From assembly GCA_017935675.1 (NCBI GenBank), contig JAGBHE010000006.1, forward strand, positions 1-61,697: a stretch of DNA of 61,697 nucleotides, written 5' to 3'. Positions 16,683 through 26,180 of this stretch are shown in pieces (positions within the stretch are counted from its first letter, which is position 1; each line of letters begins with the position of its first letter). A model generated the notes under the pieces. It was not told the origin of the DNA, searched no databases, and saw only the letters and a list, made by a program, of their open reading frames with translations. The position numbers were made by a program, and so were the translations under genes. The DNA comes from Clostridia bacterium. Its GTDB lineage: Bacteria; Bacillota; Clostridia; UBA1381.

Positions 16683-17376
16683 CAATAAGTATAAAATTCT
16701 TGTAGTTGAAGATGAGGACAATATAAGCAATCTTGTATGTACATTGCTTGAAGCGGGTGGTTATCAGGTCATTTCCGCAAAAAACTGTTCAAGCGGACAA
16801 ATGCTGTACTTCTCCCATAGACCGGACTTGATTATACTTGACTTGGGACTTCCTGATATAGACGGAACCGAATTGCTTAAGGAAGTAAGGAAAGACTCGC
16901 TGACGCCTGTTATAGTTTTATCTGCAAGAACAGACGAAACAGATAAGGTAGCCGCTTTAGACATCGGTGCAAATGACTATGTAACAAAGCCTTTCGGATC
17001 GGCTGAGCTGATGGCAAGAGTCCGCTCGGCGCTCAGAACATCGAGGCACAGCTCCGGAAATTTTTCAAATGGAATATTTGAAGCAGACGGGCTTATGATT
17101 GATTATGATGCAAGACGCGTATTTATTGATAATTCCGAAATCAAGCTTACTCAAACAGAATATAACATAATAGCATTTTTATCAGTACATTCCGGTAAGG
17201 TCCTTACATATAGTGCCATCATTAAGGAAATTTGGGGATACAATGATTTGGGGAGCATTAAAAAACTTCAGGTAAATATGGCAAATATCCGAAAAAAGTT
17301 CGGTGCAAAGCCCGGAAAGAAAAACTATATAGTCAATGAATTAGGTGTTGGTTATCGTATGTGCGAACGAAGTTAA
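16675..17376 (+). CDS. KdpE-like OmpR-family response regulator
   Basis: A 233-residue receiver plus winged helix. The receiver has VVEDEDN, phospho-acceptor Asp56 (IILDLGLPDIDG) and the KPF lysine motif. The C-terminal DNA-binding domain has IKLTQTEYNIIAFL and the GVGYRM end. Translationally coupled to the KdpD-like kinase (ATGAATAA overlap). A TATAAT box lies about 40 bases after its stop, ahead of the NptA-like gene, a plausible target. Confidence 0.9.
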   Translation: MNNNKYKILVVEDEDNISNLVCTLLEAGGYQVISAKNCSSGQMLYFSHRPDLIILDLGLPDIDGTELLKEVRKDSLTPVIVLSARTDETDKVAALDIGANDYVTKPFGSAELMARVRSALRTSRHSSGNFSNGIFEADGLMIDYDARRVFIDNSEIKLTQTEYNIIAFLSVHSGKVLTYSAIIKEIWGYNDLGSIKKLQVNMANIRKKFGAKPGKKNYIVNELGVGYRMCERS

Positions 17377-17479
17377 TAAATTTCTTAACTGCATCTTTAC
17401 CGAAAATATGCTATAATCTTTTTCAGTGAGTGTATATATACTCTTACACTCAACCTTATAAGGAGGAGATTCATTTAAT

Positions 17480-19237
17480 ATGAATATTTTTGATGTATTG
17501 TCATTGACAGGCGGATTATGTTTATTTCTTTTCGGAATGAGCATTATGGGTGACTCGCTTGAACGCCGCGCCGGAAGCAGCCTGAAAAAGCTTCTCGAAA
17601 GGCTGACACAGAATAAAGCGGCCGGATTCTTAACAGGTCTTGGAGTGACTGCTGTTATACAAAGCTCGTCAGCAGCAACCGTAATGGTTGTAGGCTTTGT
17701 CAATTCGGGAATAATGACTCTGAGACAGGCGATAAATGTTATTATGGGCGCAAACGTAGGTACAACCGTTACAGCTTGGCTTTTAAGTCTCGGCGGTATA
17801 TCAAGCGACAATTTATTTTTGCAGCTGCTGAAGCCGACGGCATTTACTCCCGTTCTTGCATTAATCGGTACTGTAATGCTTATGTCGGGAAAAGACAGCA
17901 AAAAGAAGGATACCGGTACAATTCTTCTTGGTTTCGCAACCTTAATGTTCGGTATGGATACAATGTCGTCAGCTGTCTCAGGGCTTGCGGATGTTCCTGA
18001 GTTTCAAAATATGTTTATCATGTTTAAAAATCCTATATTGGGAGTAATGGTAGGAGCGATACTTACCGCAGTCATTCAATCAAGCTCCGCATCGGTAGGT
18101 ATTCTTCAGGCGCTCGCCGTAACCGGACAAGTTTCATATGGTGCGGCAATTCCGATTATTATGGGACAGAATATAGGAACATGTATAACAGCTATTCTTT
18201 CGTCGTTCGGCACCAATAAAAATGCAAAGCGTACAGCAATTGTACATTTGTCATTTAACATTATCGGAACTATTATATTGCTTTCGGTTTTCAGCGTTGT
18301 ATCTGTTTTGATACAGCCTGCAATGCTTAATCAATCTGCGTCTCTGTTCGGCATAGCAGCGGCACATTCCGCATTTAATGTTTTATGTACATTGATGCTG
18401 CTTCCGATGTCATCTTTGCTTGAAAAGCTTGCGGTAAAGCTTGTGCCTGATACGGGAACAAAGGAGGTTATAGAAGAGCTTGACGAAAGACTGCTTACAA
18501 CGCCTCATATTGCGTTAGCCAGATGCAATTCACTTGTTAATGAAATGGCGGAAATTGCTGTATCGGATTTTAAGAACAGTATGAATATGCTTACGGCGTA
18601 TGATAAACATTATGCGGAAAGTATAAGAAGTACAGAGAGAAAATGTGACCATTATGAAGATATTTTAGGTACATATCTTGTAAAATTGAGCAGTCATCAA
18701 ATAAGTGACAACGACAGCAGCAATGTTTCAAAAATCCTAAAGGTTATCAGTGATTTTGAAAGAATTTCAGACTACGGTGTACACGTTTTAAAATCTGCTG
18801 AGGAGCTGAAAAACAAAAATATACAATTAAGTCCCGGCGCAAAAAAAGAAATGGATGTACTGTGCAGTGCGGTAGCTGAAATACTGACCTTGTCTTATAA
18901 TGCATTTATAAACAATGATTTAGATACTGCACGGAATGTTGAGCCTCTTGAGCAGGTCATAGACGGACTGAAAACAAGTCTTAGAAATGCTCATATTGTC
19001 CGTTTGAAAAAGGGTGAGTGTTCTATAGAGGCGGGATTTGTATGGGCTGACTTGATTACAAATCTCGAACGGACCGCAGACCATTGTTCAAATATTGCTG
19101 TATGTATTATAGATGCGTCTGAAAACAATATGAATTTACACAAGTCGCTTCAAAGGATGAAAGAAGAAAGCCCGTATTTTAAAAAACAATACGAGTTTTA
19201 TTTGAAGAAATATACGATAATGATGAATAGAATTTAA
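17480..19237 (+). CDS. Na/Pi-cotransporter family protein with PhoU-like C-terminus
   Basis: A 585-residue membrane protein of the NptA/YjbB (PF02690) type. Two inverted repeats each carry the signature QSSSA (TAVIQSSSAATVMVVGF; TAVIQSSSASVGILQAL) and the GANVGTT / GQNIGTC motifs. Residues about 345-570 form a cytosolic helical PhoU-like domain (ERKCDHYEDIL, DFERISDYGVH, NLERTADHCSN). Sodium-coupled phosphate transport, often export in bacteria, is inferred. ATG with AAGGAGGAG. The calcium/sodium exchanger gene follows 13 bases later, indicating an operon using the sodium gradient. Confidence 0.92.
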   Translation: MNIFDVLSLTGGLCLFLFGMSIMGDSLERRAGSSLKKLLERLTQNKAAGFLTGLGVTAVIQSSSAATVMVVGFVNSGIMTLRQAINVIMGANVGTTVTAWLLSLGGISSDNLFLQLLKPTAFTPVLALIGTVMLMSGKDSKKKDTGTILLGFATLMFGMDTMSSAVSGLADVPEFQNMFIMFKNPILGVMVGAILTAVIQSSSASVGILQALAVTGQVSYGAAIPIIMGQNIGTCITAILSSFGTNKNAKRTAIVHLSFNIIGTIILLSVFSVVSVLIQPAMLNQSASLFGIAAAHSAFNVLCTLMLLPMSSLLEKLAVKLVPDTGTKEVIEELDERLLTTPHIALARCNSLVNEMAEIAVSDFKNSMNMLTAYDKHYAESIRSTERKCDHYEDILGTYLVKLSSHQISDNDSSNVSKILKVISDFERISDYGVHVLKSAEELKNKNIQLSPGAKKEMDVLCSAVAEILTLSYNAFINNDLDTARNVEPLEQVIDGLKTSLRNAHIVRLKKGECSIEAGFVWADLITNLERTADHCSNIAVCIIDASENNMNLHKSLQRMKEESPYFKKQYEFYLKKYTIMMNRI

Positions 19238-19250
19238 ATTGGGGTGTATC

Positions 19251-20225
19251 ATGAATAATTTTTATGGATTAATAGAGAATACGTCAGAGCCAACTGCAAT
19301 AATCATAAATATTTTACTGCTGGCGCTTGGTTTTACAATACTCGCAAAGGGTGCAGACTGGTTTGTTGAAGGCTCATGCGGAATCGCGGTAAAGCTGAAA
19401 ATTCCGCAGATAATTATCGGTCTTACTATTGTCGCTATGGGGACAAGCGCTCCGGAAGCGGCTGTCAGCATCAGCTCTGCATTAAAGGGAAATGCAGATA
19501 TTGCAATCGGAAATGTGGTAGGAAGTAATATTCTGAATATTTTAATCATTTTAGGCATATCTGCTGTAATTACACCGCTGATTATTGCGCAAAGCACAAA
19601 AATAATTGATATTCCCGTAATGATAAGCGCTACGATTTTACTGCTTCTTCTCGGTATAGACGGTTCAATCGGTATGCTTGATGGAATTATCTTTTTGGCT
19701 GCTTTTATTTCTTATATGGCATACTTATTTTTCGCCGCAAGAAAAAAAGCAGACGCTTCCGTATGCTCGGGAAGCGAAATGTCATTGGTAAAATCAGTAG
19801 TATTTGCAATTATCGGATTGGCTGTAATTATCATTGGCAGCAACGTGTCAATAGACAGCGCAACATTTTTAGCTTTAAAAATGGGAATAAGCGAGCGTTT
19901 TATCGGTCTGACCGTCGTTGCCCTCGGAACCTCTCTGCCTGAATTGTTCACCTCCGTAACTGCGGCTTGTAAGAAGAATGCGGATATTGCAATCGGAAAT
20001 ATTGTGGGAAGCAATATTTTTAACATTCTGTTTATTTTAGGAATAACTTCTATCGTTCACACAGTTCCGTTTGTTGTTGATTTCAGAGCAGATACGATAA
20101 TTGCCGTCGGTTCAGCTTTGCTTTTATTGATCTGTTGTCTTGTCTTCAAAAAATTAAATCGAATAAGCGGTATGATTATGCTGTTAAGCTATGCGGCTTA
20201 TTTTATATATCTGTTAAATAAATAA
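19251..20225 (+). CDS. Calcium/sodium antiporter (CaCA family, YrbG-like)
   Basis: A 324-residue cation exchanger with two alpha-repeats: GTSAPEAAVS with AIGNVVGSNILN, and GTSLPELFTS with AIGNIVGSNIFN. These contain the conserved acidic and asparagine cation ligands. About ten membrane helices. The ATG at 19251 follows GGGGTG, and the upstream TTG would lie within the ribosome binding site. Co-transcribed with the NptA-like gene; it ends at a family B palindrome facing the convergent ACT remnant. Confidence 0.92.
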   Translation: MNNFYGLIENTSEPTAIIINILLLALGFTILAKGADWFVEGSCGIAVKLKIPQIIIGLTIVAMGTSAPEAAVSISSALKGNADIAIGNVVGSNILNILIILGISAVITPLIIAQSTKIIDIPVMISATILLLLLGIDGSIGMLDGIIFLAAFISYMAYLFFAARKKADASVCSGSEMSLVKSVVFAIIGLAVIIIGSNVSIDSATFLALKMGISERFIGLTVVALGTSLPELFTSVTAACKKNADIAIGNIVGSNIFNILFILGITSIVHTVPFVVDFRADTIIAVGSALLLLICCLVFKKLNRISGMIMLLSYAAYFIYLLNK

Positions 20226-20229
20226 TTGC

Positions 20230-20270
20230 AACACAAGGGGACGGTTCTCTTGTGTTCGTCCTCTTGTGTC
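20230..20270 (-). repeat. Family B quasi-palindrome, copy with tail
   Basis: AACACAAGGGG...CTTGTGTT (20230-20256), followed by a CGTCCTCTTGTGTC tail that recurs after the copy at 22191. Located between convergent genes 4 bases after the antiporter stop. Confidence 0.88.
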
Positions 20271-20277
20271 GGAAATA

Positions 20278-20586
20278 TCATTCTATTGTGTATCCCGCAT
20301 TTTTCAGCACACTAATTGCTCTTTCAAAGTTTTCTCGTTTAGTTAATATATAATCTGTGTTATAAGTTGAAACCGCAAAAATACCAATATTGTTTTCTGC
20401 CAACAAAGTTGCTATTTTGGACAATATTCCGATGAGTGAAAAATCCAAAACCCCCTGAATGCGAAAAGCTTTCCAGCCATTATCACATTCCGTTACATTA
20501 TTCGGCACATCTTCTGTCAGGCAAACAAGCGATTTTTCTTCATCGGTTTTCCCTATAAAGCAATATACACTCTCTGAATTTACTTT
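20278..20586 (-). pseudogene. ACT-domain protein, N-terminally truncated
   Basis: The frame encodes an ACT domain of the CASTOR-like COG3603 type: FIGKTDEEKSLVC, then GWKAFRIQGVLDFSLIGILS and GIFAVSTYNTDYIL. Intact members are about 130 residues. Here the homologous frame is open for 103 codons, but no start codon precedes the first conserved strand; the only in-frame option is an internal GTG at 20508 with no ribosome binding site. A well-placed GGAGG plus ATG (20588-20590) exists in another frame and runs to an early stop. An internal deletion of the first 25-30 codons, shifting frame, explains this. Probably non-functional. Confidence 0.72.
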
Positions 20587-20639
20587 TCATTCAGACCGCC
20601 TCCTAATTTATATAATATCACAAAAAATTTGATTTGTCA

Positions 20640-20735
20640 AAATTTTTTTCCCTTATCGAAATTGACAACAAAAATTGCTGAATACACCTAAAAAGATCCC
20701 TCTAATTCCCTCTTTTCGAACACAAGAGAACGAAA
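20640..20735 (+). repeat. Decayed family B element
   Basis: TTATCGAAATTGACAACA...CTAATTCCCTCTTTTCGAACACAAGAGAACG matches, imperfectly, the sequence leading into the intact copy at 6570, and breaks off within the core palindrome. It occupies part of the 20591-20937 gap. Confidence 0.6.
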
Positions 20736-20775
20736 TCCCGGATAACGCTTATTCAGATAGCAACAAAACAGCTAT

Positions 20776-20913
20776 ACAATTTCGTTTGGTATGCCGATTG
20801 ATTTAGAGGCCTTGCTATGATATAATATGTATGGATGATTGTACAGTCGGTTAAGGAGTAAAATATCAGGACGAGGTTGAAACAGGCCATTTTACAATTT
20901 AGTTTGGTTTATG
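20776..20913 (+). promoter_or_regulatory. Promoter region of the 59-residue membrane protein gene
   Basis: -35 TTGATT (20798-20803), 17-base spacer, extended -10 TG-A-TATAAT (20821-20826). A direct repeat ACAATTT(C/A)GTTTGGT brackets it (20776-20790 and 20894-20908). The leader of about 105 bases has no other recognisable signal. Confidence 0.7.
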
Positions 20914-20937
20914 AAATAATCTGCCGGAGGTGTAATT

Positions 20938-21117
20938 ATGACTTGGAAAACAAAAGCTATCTTAAACTATATTACTGCAATAATATGGATTGTGGTAGGC
21001 ATTATACATATTTATACTAACAACCACATTGCAAGAATTGCCGTTGACTTTGTATGCGGGCTCTGGTTTTGCATAATTGCAACCATTTATTTGAGAAAAC
21101 AATACAAAAATCAATAA
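20938..21117 (+). CDS. Small two-helix membrane protein
   Basis: Fifty-nine residues beginning MTWKTKAILNYITAIIWIVV and ending RKQYKNQ. Two hydrophobic segments (about 8-25 and 35-52) are separated by a short HIYTNNHIAR loop. GGAGG is 7 bases before the ATG and a good promoter lies upstream, which supports a real gene despite its length. I do not recognise the family. It precedes a lipoprotein gene by 90 bases. Confidence 0.65.
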   Translation: MTWKTKAILNYITAIIWIVVGIIHIYTNNHIARIAVDFVCGLWFCIIATIYLRKQYKNQ

Positions 21118-21207
21118 TAATGCAACTTTTAAGGCCTAATAAATGTATTATTAGCAGAGGAAACTTTTCCCTTGATTACACGTCTAAAAAGATAGGAGGC
21201 ATTACCT

Positions 21208-22155
21208 ATGAAACGAATTATAATAACATCACTCATTATGAGCTGCCTGCTTCTCTCTGCTTGTACCGACAGTACAAGCGTCGGAGTAATAGGCGGTGCT
21301 GACGGTCCCACAAATATTTATGTAAGCAGCGAAAACGGCGAAGCAGTAAAAAAACCTATACGAATGATAAAGGTTGACGGAAAGCTGTATTATGACAGCG
21401 GCAAAGTCAGCGATATGACAGCCAGATGTGGCACTCTTGACGGCGAACTAAAACAAGTCGGAGAAGAATATGAGATACCCCAAAATGACAACGAATGTAA
21501 TTTTGAGGGTGCAGACGGCTATCAAAATGCAACGAGTATAACAAAAGAGATACCTATTGACGGCGATTGGGTAATTTTCAAATTGTTTGACGATTCTGAA
21601 CTTGATATGAGTATTTTCAAATACTGCTTTTACTTAATGGGCAAATCCCCTAATGCAGAAAAAGAAAGCGAAATCATTGCACTGACGGAAGATATAAATT
21701 ACGATTATTCTAAGCACGCAGAAAGATTATTCAGCTCTCAATACAATCCTGACGGTGAGAAGTACGCAACTACTTTCAGACCATACGGAGATTATGACAA
21801 ATGGGGTGTTACGTTATCATCAAAAGACATTACAAATACAGGTCTTACAATCCTGTGTGAGCAGTTCGGAGGAGCCCCCACAGGAGAGCTCCGGACCGGC
21901 GAATGGTTTTCGTTGGAGGTTATCAAAGACGACGAATGGAAACCTGTTGAAACAAATCCGCTTATTGACTATGCTTGGAATGATGTAGCATACGGAATTA
22001 AAAGCAATGACATAACAGAATTAAAGGTTGATTGGGAATGGTTGTACGGTGAGCTTCCTCCCGGATTTTATAAGCTGAAAAAGGAAATTATGGATTTCAG
22101 CGCTGCCGGAGATTATGACAAAGACCTGTACGAACTGTATTTCACTATTGAATAG
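21208..22155 (+). CDS. Lipoprotein with bacterial Ig-like domain
   Basis: A 315-residue protein with a lipoprotein signal (hydrophobic stretch then LLSAC, lipidated Cys19), so anchored to the outer face of the membrane. Residues 25-38 read GVIGGADGPTNIYV, strikingly like the conserved GADGPT segment of Na+-decarboxylase beta subunits, a motif also seen after the lipobox in some clostridial lipoproteins. The C-terminus (about 210-315, TGLTILCEQ ... LPPGFYKLKKEI) fits a bacterial Ig-like domain (Big_14 type). ATG with AGGAGG. Function unknown. Confidence 0.8.
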   Translation: MKRIIITSLIMSCLLLSACTDSTSVGVIGGADGPTNIYVSSENGEAVKKPIRMIKVDGKLYYDSGKVSDMTARCGTLDGELKQVGEEYEIPQNDNECNFEGADGYQNATSITKEIPIDGDWVIFKLFDDSELDMSIFKYCFYLMGKSPNAEKESEIIALTEDINYDYSKHAERLFSSQYNPDGEKYATTFRPYGDYDKWGVTLSSKDITNTGLTILCEQFGGAPTGELRTGEWFSLEVIKDDEWKPVETNPLIDYAWNDVAYGIKSNDITELKVDWEWLYGELPPGFYKLKKEIMDFSAAGDYDKDLYELYFTIE

Positions 22156-22190
22156 AGGTATATCCAATTATAAAAGAAGCGCTTGCAAAT

Positions 22191-22231
22191 AACACAAAGG
22201 GACGGTCCTCTTGTGTTCGTATCCTTGTGTC
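22191..22231 (-). repeat. Family B quasi-palindrome between convergent genes
   Basis: AACACAAAGGGACGG...CTTGTGTT (22191-22217) plus a CGTATCCTTGTGTC tail like that at 20257. It lies between the lipoprotein gene and araD, which converge. Confidence 0.87.
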
Positions 22232-22247
22232 TGTCGCATCGTCCGCC

Positions 22248-22946
22248 TTATCCTCTGTCCTGTCCGTAATAAGCGTTCTTTCCATGCTTTCTCAGGTAGT
22301 GTTTATCCATAAGCTCCTGCTGCATCGAGCCTATTTCTTTATTAATCTGCTGTGCATGATAGTTCATTGACGCCACTTCTTCAAGCACAACCGCATTATG
22401 CACTGCTTCTTTAGCATTGCCGCCCCATGCAAAAGGGCCATGACTCCTTACAAGAACGGCGGGAATTGTCATAGGGTCAATTCCGTTAAATGTCTCTATA
22501 ATAACAGTCCCTGTCTCCTTTTCATATTCACCGCCTATTTCATCAGGGCTCATGGGGCGCGTGCACGGAATTTCTCCGTAGAAATAGTCTGCATGGGTTG
22601 TTCCGAGAGGCATTATTCCTATTCCTGCCTGTGCGAAAGCTGTTGCCCAGCTGCTATGTGTATGAACTATTCCGCCCACCTCTCTGAATGCTCTGTATAA
22701 TTCAATATGAGTCGGTGTATCGCTTGAGGGCTTCCATTTGCCCTCTACAGTCTCTCCCGTATTAATATCAACTACTACCATGTCATCCGCAGTCATTGAG
22801 TCGTACTCAAGTCCCGAAGGTTTAATCACCATTAAATTCTTTTTTCTGTCAATACCTGAGACATTTCCCCAAGTGAAGGTCACAAGACCGTGCTCAGGCA
22901 GCAACAAATTAGCTTCAAATACTTCTTTCTTTAATTGTTCTAACAT
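22248..22946 (-). CDS. araD: L-ribulose-5-phosphate 4-epimerase
   Basis: A 232-residue class II aldolase-like epimerase converting L-ribulose 5-phosphate to D-xylulose 5-phosphate. Visible family marks: [13 protein letters not shown] near the N-terminus, IKPSG phosphate-binding segment, the zinc histidines in [12 protein letters not shown], and a further His in [10 protein letters not shown]. Length equals the usual 231. Start ATG 22946 is chosen because GGAG lies 7 bases upstream and the encoded [17 protein letters not shown] is the standard N-terminus. Last gene of araA-araB-araD; a family C element fills the araB-araD gap. Confidence 0.95.
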   Translation of the reverse strand: MLEQLKKEVFEANLLLPEHGLVTFTWGNVSGIDRKKNLMVIKPSGLEYDSMTADDMVVVDINTGETVEGKWKPSSDTPTHIELYRAFREVGGIVHTHSSWATAFAQAGIGIMPLGTTHADYFYGEIPCTRPMSPDEIGGEYEKETGTVIIETFNGIDPMTIPAVLVRSHGPFAWGGNAKEAVHNAVVLEEVASMNYHAQQINKEIGSMQQELMDKHYLRKHGKNAYYGQDRG

Positions 22947-23068
22947 TTTATTCTCCATTCCCCGCCAGCGGCGGCGCAAATCGTAATGTGACAAAAGCAA
23001 GCAGGCTGCCTTTCTGATGGATAATACTCCGAGGCAAGCTGTACCGCTTTTTTTTTCACATAATCCCC
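22944..23068 (-). repeat. Family C intercistronic element in araB-araD
   Basis: On the minus strand it runs from GGGGATTATGTGAAAAA (which contains the araB stop TGA) through AAGCGG, CTCGGAGTAT, GGCAGCCTGCTTGCTTTT, GTCACATTACGATTTG and a GCCGCC hairpin to AATGGAGAATAAAATG (the araD ribosome binding site and start). The same order of blocks occurs at 46986-47129 and, shortened, at 46896-46992. No open frame. Confidence 0.75.
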
Positions 23069-24630
23069 TCCAGCTTCTTTTCGGCTTCCAGTCCTTTTCT
23101 GTAAACGTTTATGTATTCACAAAAGCCCGCAACTCCGTTTTTATCAGGGGTTTTAACCTGTTTGTCCATATCGGCAAACACATTTTCGTCAAGCCATGCT
23201 CCAAGTGTTTTTTCCGAACCCTCCAACATATATGCTGCCAGCAGTGCCATGCCCCATGCACCGCCTTCTCCCGCAGTCTCCATAACGGCAATAGATGTAT
23301 CAAGAGCATTTGCAAGAATCTGCTGCGCCGCGCCGGGAACTTTAAAAAGTCCGCCGTGTGCCATAAACTGCTCTGCACTGACATTTTCCTGTTTGAATAA
23401 AATATCCATTCCTATTTTAAGGGATGCCATAGAAGAATACAACTGAGACTTCATAAAGTTTGCCAGGCTCATTTTACTCTGCGGAGTGCGGAAATACATA
23501 GGACGTCCATGCTCTATTCCCGTCACATGCTCCCCTGAAAGATAGTTATATGAAATTATGCCGCCGCAATCTTCATCACCGCCAAGAGCATTCTTATAAA
23601 GCATTTCATAAAGCTTTGATTTATCAATTAACATGCCTGCAAGAGAAGCAAATTCACCGAATATTTTAACCCATGCATCAAGTTCGGAGCAGCAATTGTT
23701 GCAATGCACCATAGCAACAGGGAACCCGTCAGGTGTAGTTACCATATCTATCTCAGGATAAATATTACTTAACTGCTTTTCAAGTACGAGCATTGCAAAA
23801 ATTGACGTACCTGCGGACACATTTCCCGTTTTCGGAGAAACTGCATTTGTTGCAGCCATTCCTGTTCCTGCATCGCCCTCAGGCGGACAAACCGGGATTC
23901 CCGCTTTCAAATTATTGTCTGCATCAAGGAATCTCGCTCCCTCTTCCGTAAGATATGCGCCTCTCTCCCCCGCCCGCTTAACACACGGGAGTATATCGCA
24001 AATATTCCACTCATACTTATCTTTAACTGCATCACTGAACTTTTCGAGCATATTTCGATCATAACCGCTGCCGCTTATCGGAAACATTCCGGAAGCCTCT
24101 CCGATTCCCACCTCGCGTTTACCTGTCAGGAGATAGTGAATATAGCCTGCAAGCGTAGTAATATGGGCTATTTTTTTTACATGCTCTTCACCGTTTAATA
24201 TTGCCTGATATAAGTGCGCAATGCTCCACCGCTGAGGGATACTGAATTTAAAAAGCTGTGTAAGCTCTGCCGCTGCTGTCCCGGTAGTCGTATTTCTCCA
24301 TGTCCTGAACGGTACAAGTAAGTTATCCTCTTCGTCAAAAGCCAGATAACCGTGCATCATCGCTGAAACACCTATTGCACCTACAGTTGTGAGTGTAATT
24401 TGGTATTTATTCATCACGTCATCGCAAAGGCTTTTAAAACAGCCTCTTACACCGTTATGAATTTCATCAAGCGAATATGTCCAGTATCCATCCTCGATAT
24501 GGCTTTCCCATTCGAAGCTCCCGCTTGCTATAGGCGAGAATGTATCGTCAATGAGACAAGCCTTTATTCTTGTCGAACCGAGCTCTATACCTAAATATGT
24601 TTTTCCTGCTTCAATTTTTTCTTTTATCAT
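23056..24630 (-). CDS. araB: Ribulokinase-type FGGY carbohydrate kinase
   Basis: A 524-residue FGGY-family kinase that phosphorylates L-ribulose. Visible parts are the N-terminal phosphate loop [16 protein letters not shown], the substrate segment [27 protein letters not shown] and [12 protein letters not shown] (nucleotide loops), and a C-terminal [16 protein letters not shown]. It belongs to the clostridial group distinct from E. coli AraB; the arabinose role rests mainly on its place between araA and araD. Start ATG 24630 with AGAGGT upstream. The gap to araA is 4 bases. Its stop codon lies inside the family C element. Confidence 0.9.
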   Translation of the reverse strand: MIKEKIEAGKTYLGIELGSTRIKACLIDDTFSPIASGSFEWESHIEDGYWTYSLDEIHNGVRGCFKSLCDDVMNKYQITLTTVGAIGVSAMMHGYLAFDEEDNLLVPFRTWRNTTTGTAAAELTQLFKFSIPQRWSIAHLYQAILNGEEHVKKIAHITTLAGYIHYLLTGKREVGIGEASGMFPISGSGYDRNMLEKFSDAVKDKYEWNICDILPCVKRAGERGAYLTEEGARFLDADNNLKAGIPVCPPEGDAGTGMAATNAVSPKTGNVSAGTSIFAMLVLEKQLSNIYPEIDMVTTPDGFPVAMVHCNNCCSELDAWVKIFGEFASLAGMLIDKSKLYEMLYKNALGGDEDCGGIISYNYLSGEHVTGIEHGRPMYFRTPQSKMSLANFMKSQLYSSMASLKIGMDILFKQENVSAEQFMAHGGLFKVPGAAQQILANALDTSIAVMETAGEGGAWGMALLAAYMLEGSEKTLGAWLDENVFADMDKQVKTPDKNGVAGFCEYINVYRKGLEAEKKLEGIM

Positions 24631-24634
24631 GGCT

Positions 24635-26098
24635 TTACCTCTTTTCTGCAATAATATCAAGTAACTCAAGCTGCTGCTCAAGAGCATTCAGGTCAGTTTT
24701 TTCATCAATAACCACAAGCTCCGTATTTGTCATTTTTGCAAAAAGTCTTATATCCTCCGTTGTCAATGCAGTTGATACAACCGCATGGTGTGCTCCTCCT
24801 GCATAAATCCATGCCGCAGCTCCTGTTTTAAAATCAGGCTTTAGCTTCCACATTAATCGTGCGACAGGAAGCTTCGGCATAACCTTGGGCTGTTCAACCA
24901 GCGTAATTTCAGCGCAAATCAAGCGGAAGCGATTACCCATATCTACCATGCTCACTGCAATACCCTCACCTGAAATTCCGTCAAATACTAATCTCGCAGG
25001 GTCTGACTTTCCGCCTATTCCTAACGGATGCACCTGAATTTTCGGCTTGCCTGAAGAGAAAACAGGCGATACCTCAAGCATATGAGCGGCAAGCTCCAAT
25101 TCTTCATTTTGTGTAAGGTCATATGTATAGTCCTCTGTGAAGCCTGTCGCACCCCCGCGACCCTTTGCCATTTCAAAAAGTACAGCGCTGAGGGCTGATG
25201 TTTTGTAATCGCCTTCAGGACCAAAGCCTACACCCTTTGCCATCATGTTCTGCACTGCAAGACCCGGAAGCTGGTTTAAGCCGTGTAAATCCTCAAATGT
25301 ATCGGTGAATGCTGATATATCCTTCTCCGAAATAAACTTCTCAAAAGCCACCTCGTATTTTGCCTGCTCACGGACAGCAGCAATGTTGTCTGTATCCATA
25401 TCATATTTATTTGTGTATTCGTACATCTTTCTGTCAATTTCATTCTCGCTGACCTTAGAAATTATTTCATACAAATCTCCGATACCGTAATAGTTTACAT
25501 TCCATCCGTATTTTATTTCGCTTTCTACTCTGTCACCGTCAGTTACGGAAACATCCCGCATATTATTTCCAAACATAGCAACTTTTAAGCTTTTACTGAA
25601 ATCCACTGCACCTGCTACCTCTGCAAATCTCCTTATTTGCGCTACAACATCATCATTTTTATAGTAACCTGCAACGACCTCACGCTTAATTCCAAGCCGT
25701 GTGCACATAAAACCGAACTCGCGGTCTCCGTGCGCAGACTGATTGAGATTCATAAAATCCATATCAATTTCATCATAAGGAAGTTTTTCATTGAACTGTG
25801 TATGTAAATGAAGCATCGGCTTATTTAAAAGCTGCAGTGCCTTTATCCACATTTTTGCGGGTGAGAATGTATGCATCCACATTATAACGCCTATGCAGGC
25901 CGGATCGGAAACTGCTTTTACGGAAACAGCCTCCGCCTCCTTGCTGTTTCTCACAATAGGCATTGCCTCAACCGCACACTTATCGCATAGCTTGTCATTT
26001 AAGAATTCCGCTATAGCCCTTCCGTTTTTTTCTGCCTGCTTCAGCGTCTCATCTCCGTATAAATCCTGACTTCCTATAAAAAAATATATTTTGTTCAT
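24635..26098 (-). CDS. araA: L-arabinose isomerase
   Basis: A 487-residue isomerase converting L-arabinose to L-ribulose. The N-terminus YFFIGSQDLYGDETL is diagnostic; WMHTFSPAKMWIKAL, LHLHTQFNEKLP and MNLNQSAHGDREFGF follow, and GDYKTSAL and EVSPVFSSGKPKI carry metal and substrate ligands. Length matches the family (about 490-500). First gene of the ara operon, divergent to an AraC-type regulator gene across a 163-base region with an AT-rich inverted repeat TTATAA...TTATAA (about 26117-26140). Confidence 0.96.
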   Translation of the reverse strand: MNKIYFFIGSQDLYGDETLKQAEKNGRAIAEFLNDKLCDKCAVEAMPIVRNSKEAEAVSVKAVSDPACIGVIMWMHTFSPAKMWIKALQLLNKPMLHLHTQFNEKLPYDEIDMDFMNLNQSAHGDREFGFMCTRLGIKREVVAGYYKNDDVVAQIRRFAEVAGAVDFSKSLKVAMFGNNMRDVSVTDGDRVESEIKYGWNVNYYGIGDLYEIISKVSENEIDRKMYEYTNKYDMDTDNIAAVREQAKYEVAFEKFISEKDISAFTDTFEDLHGLNQLPGLAVQNMMAKGVGFGPEGDYKTSALSAVLFEMAKGRGGATGFTEDYTYDLTQNEELELAAHMLEVSPVFSSGKPKIQVHPLGIGGKSDPARLVFDGISGEGIAVSMVDMGNRFRLICAEITLVEQPKVMPKLPVARLMWKLKPDFKTGAAAWIYAGGAHHAVVSTALTTEDIRLFAKMTNTELVVIDEKTDLNALEQQLELLDIIAEKR

Positions 26099-26180
26099 AA
26101 ATTACATCTCCCCGTTTTTATAATATATTCATATGTTATAAAATATTTTTCCGGAATGCAAGATTTTTATTTATTAAAAA

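Noticed and set aside
15621..17376. Complete Kdp potassium system
   Set aside because: Only the kinase C-terminal part and regulator are present; no kdpA, kdpB or kdpC sequence occurs in the window.
17341..17901. Minus-strand open frame of 186 codons
   Set aside because: It overlaps the start of the NptA-like gene and its promoter region on the other strand; composition and lack of motifs indicate a shadow frame.
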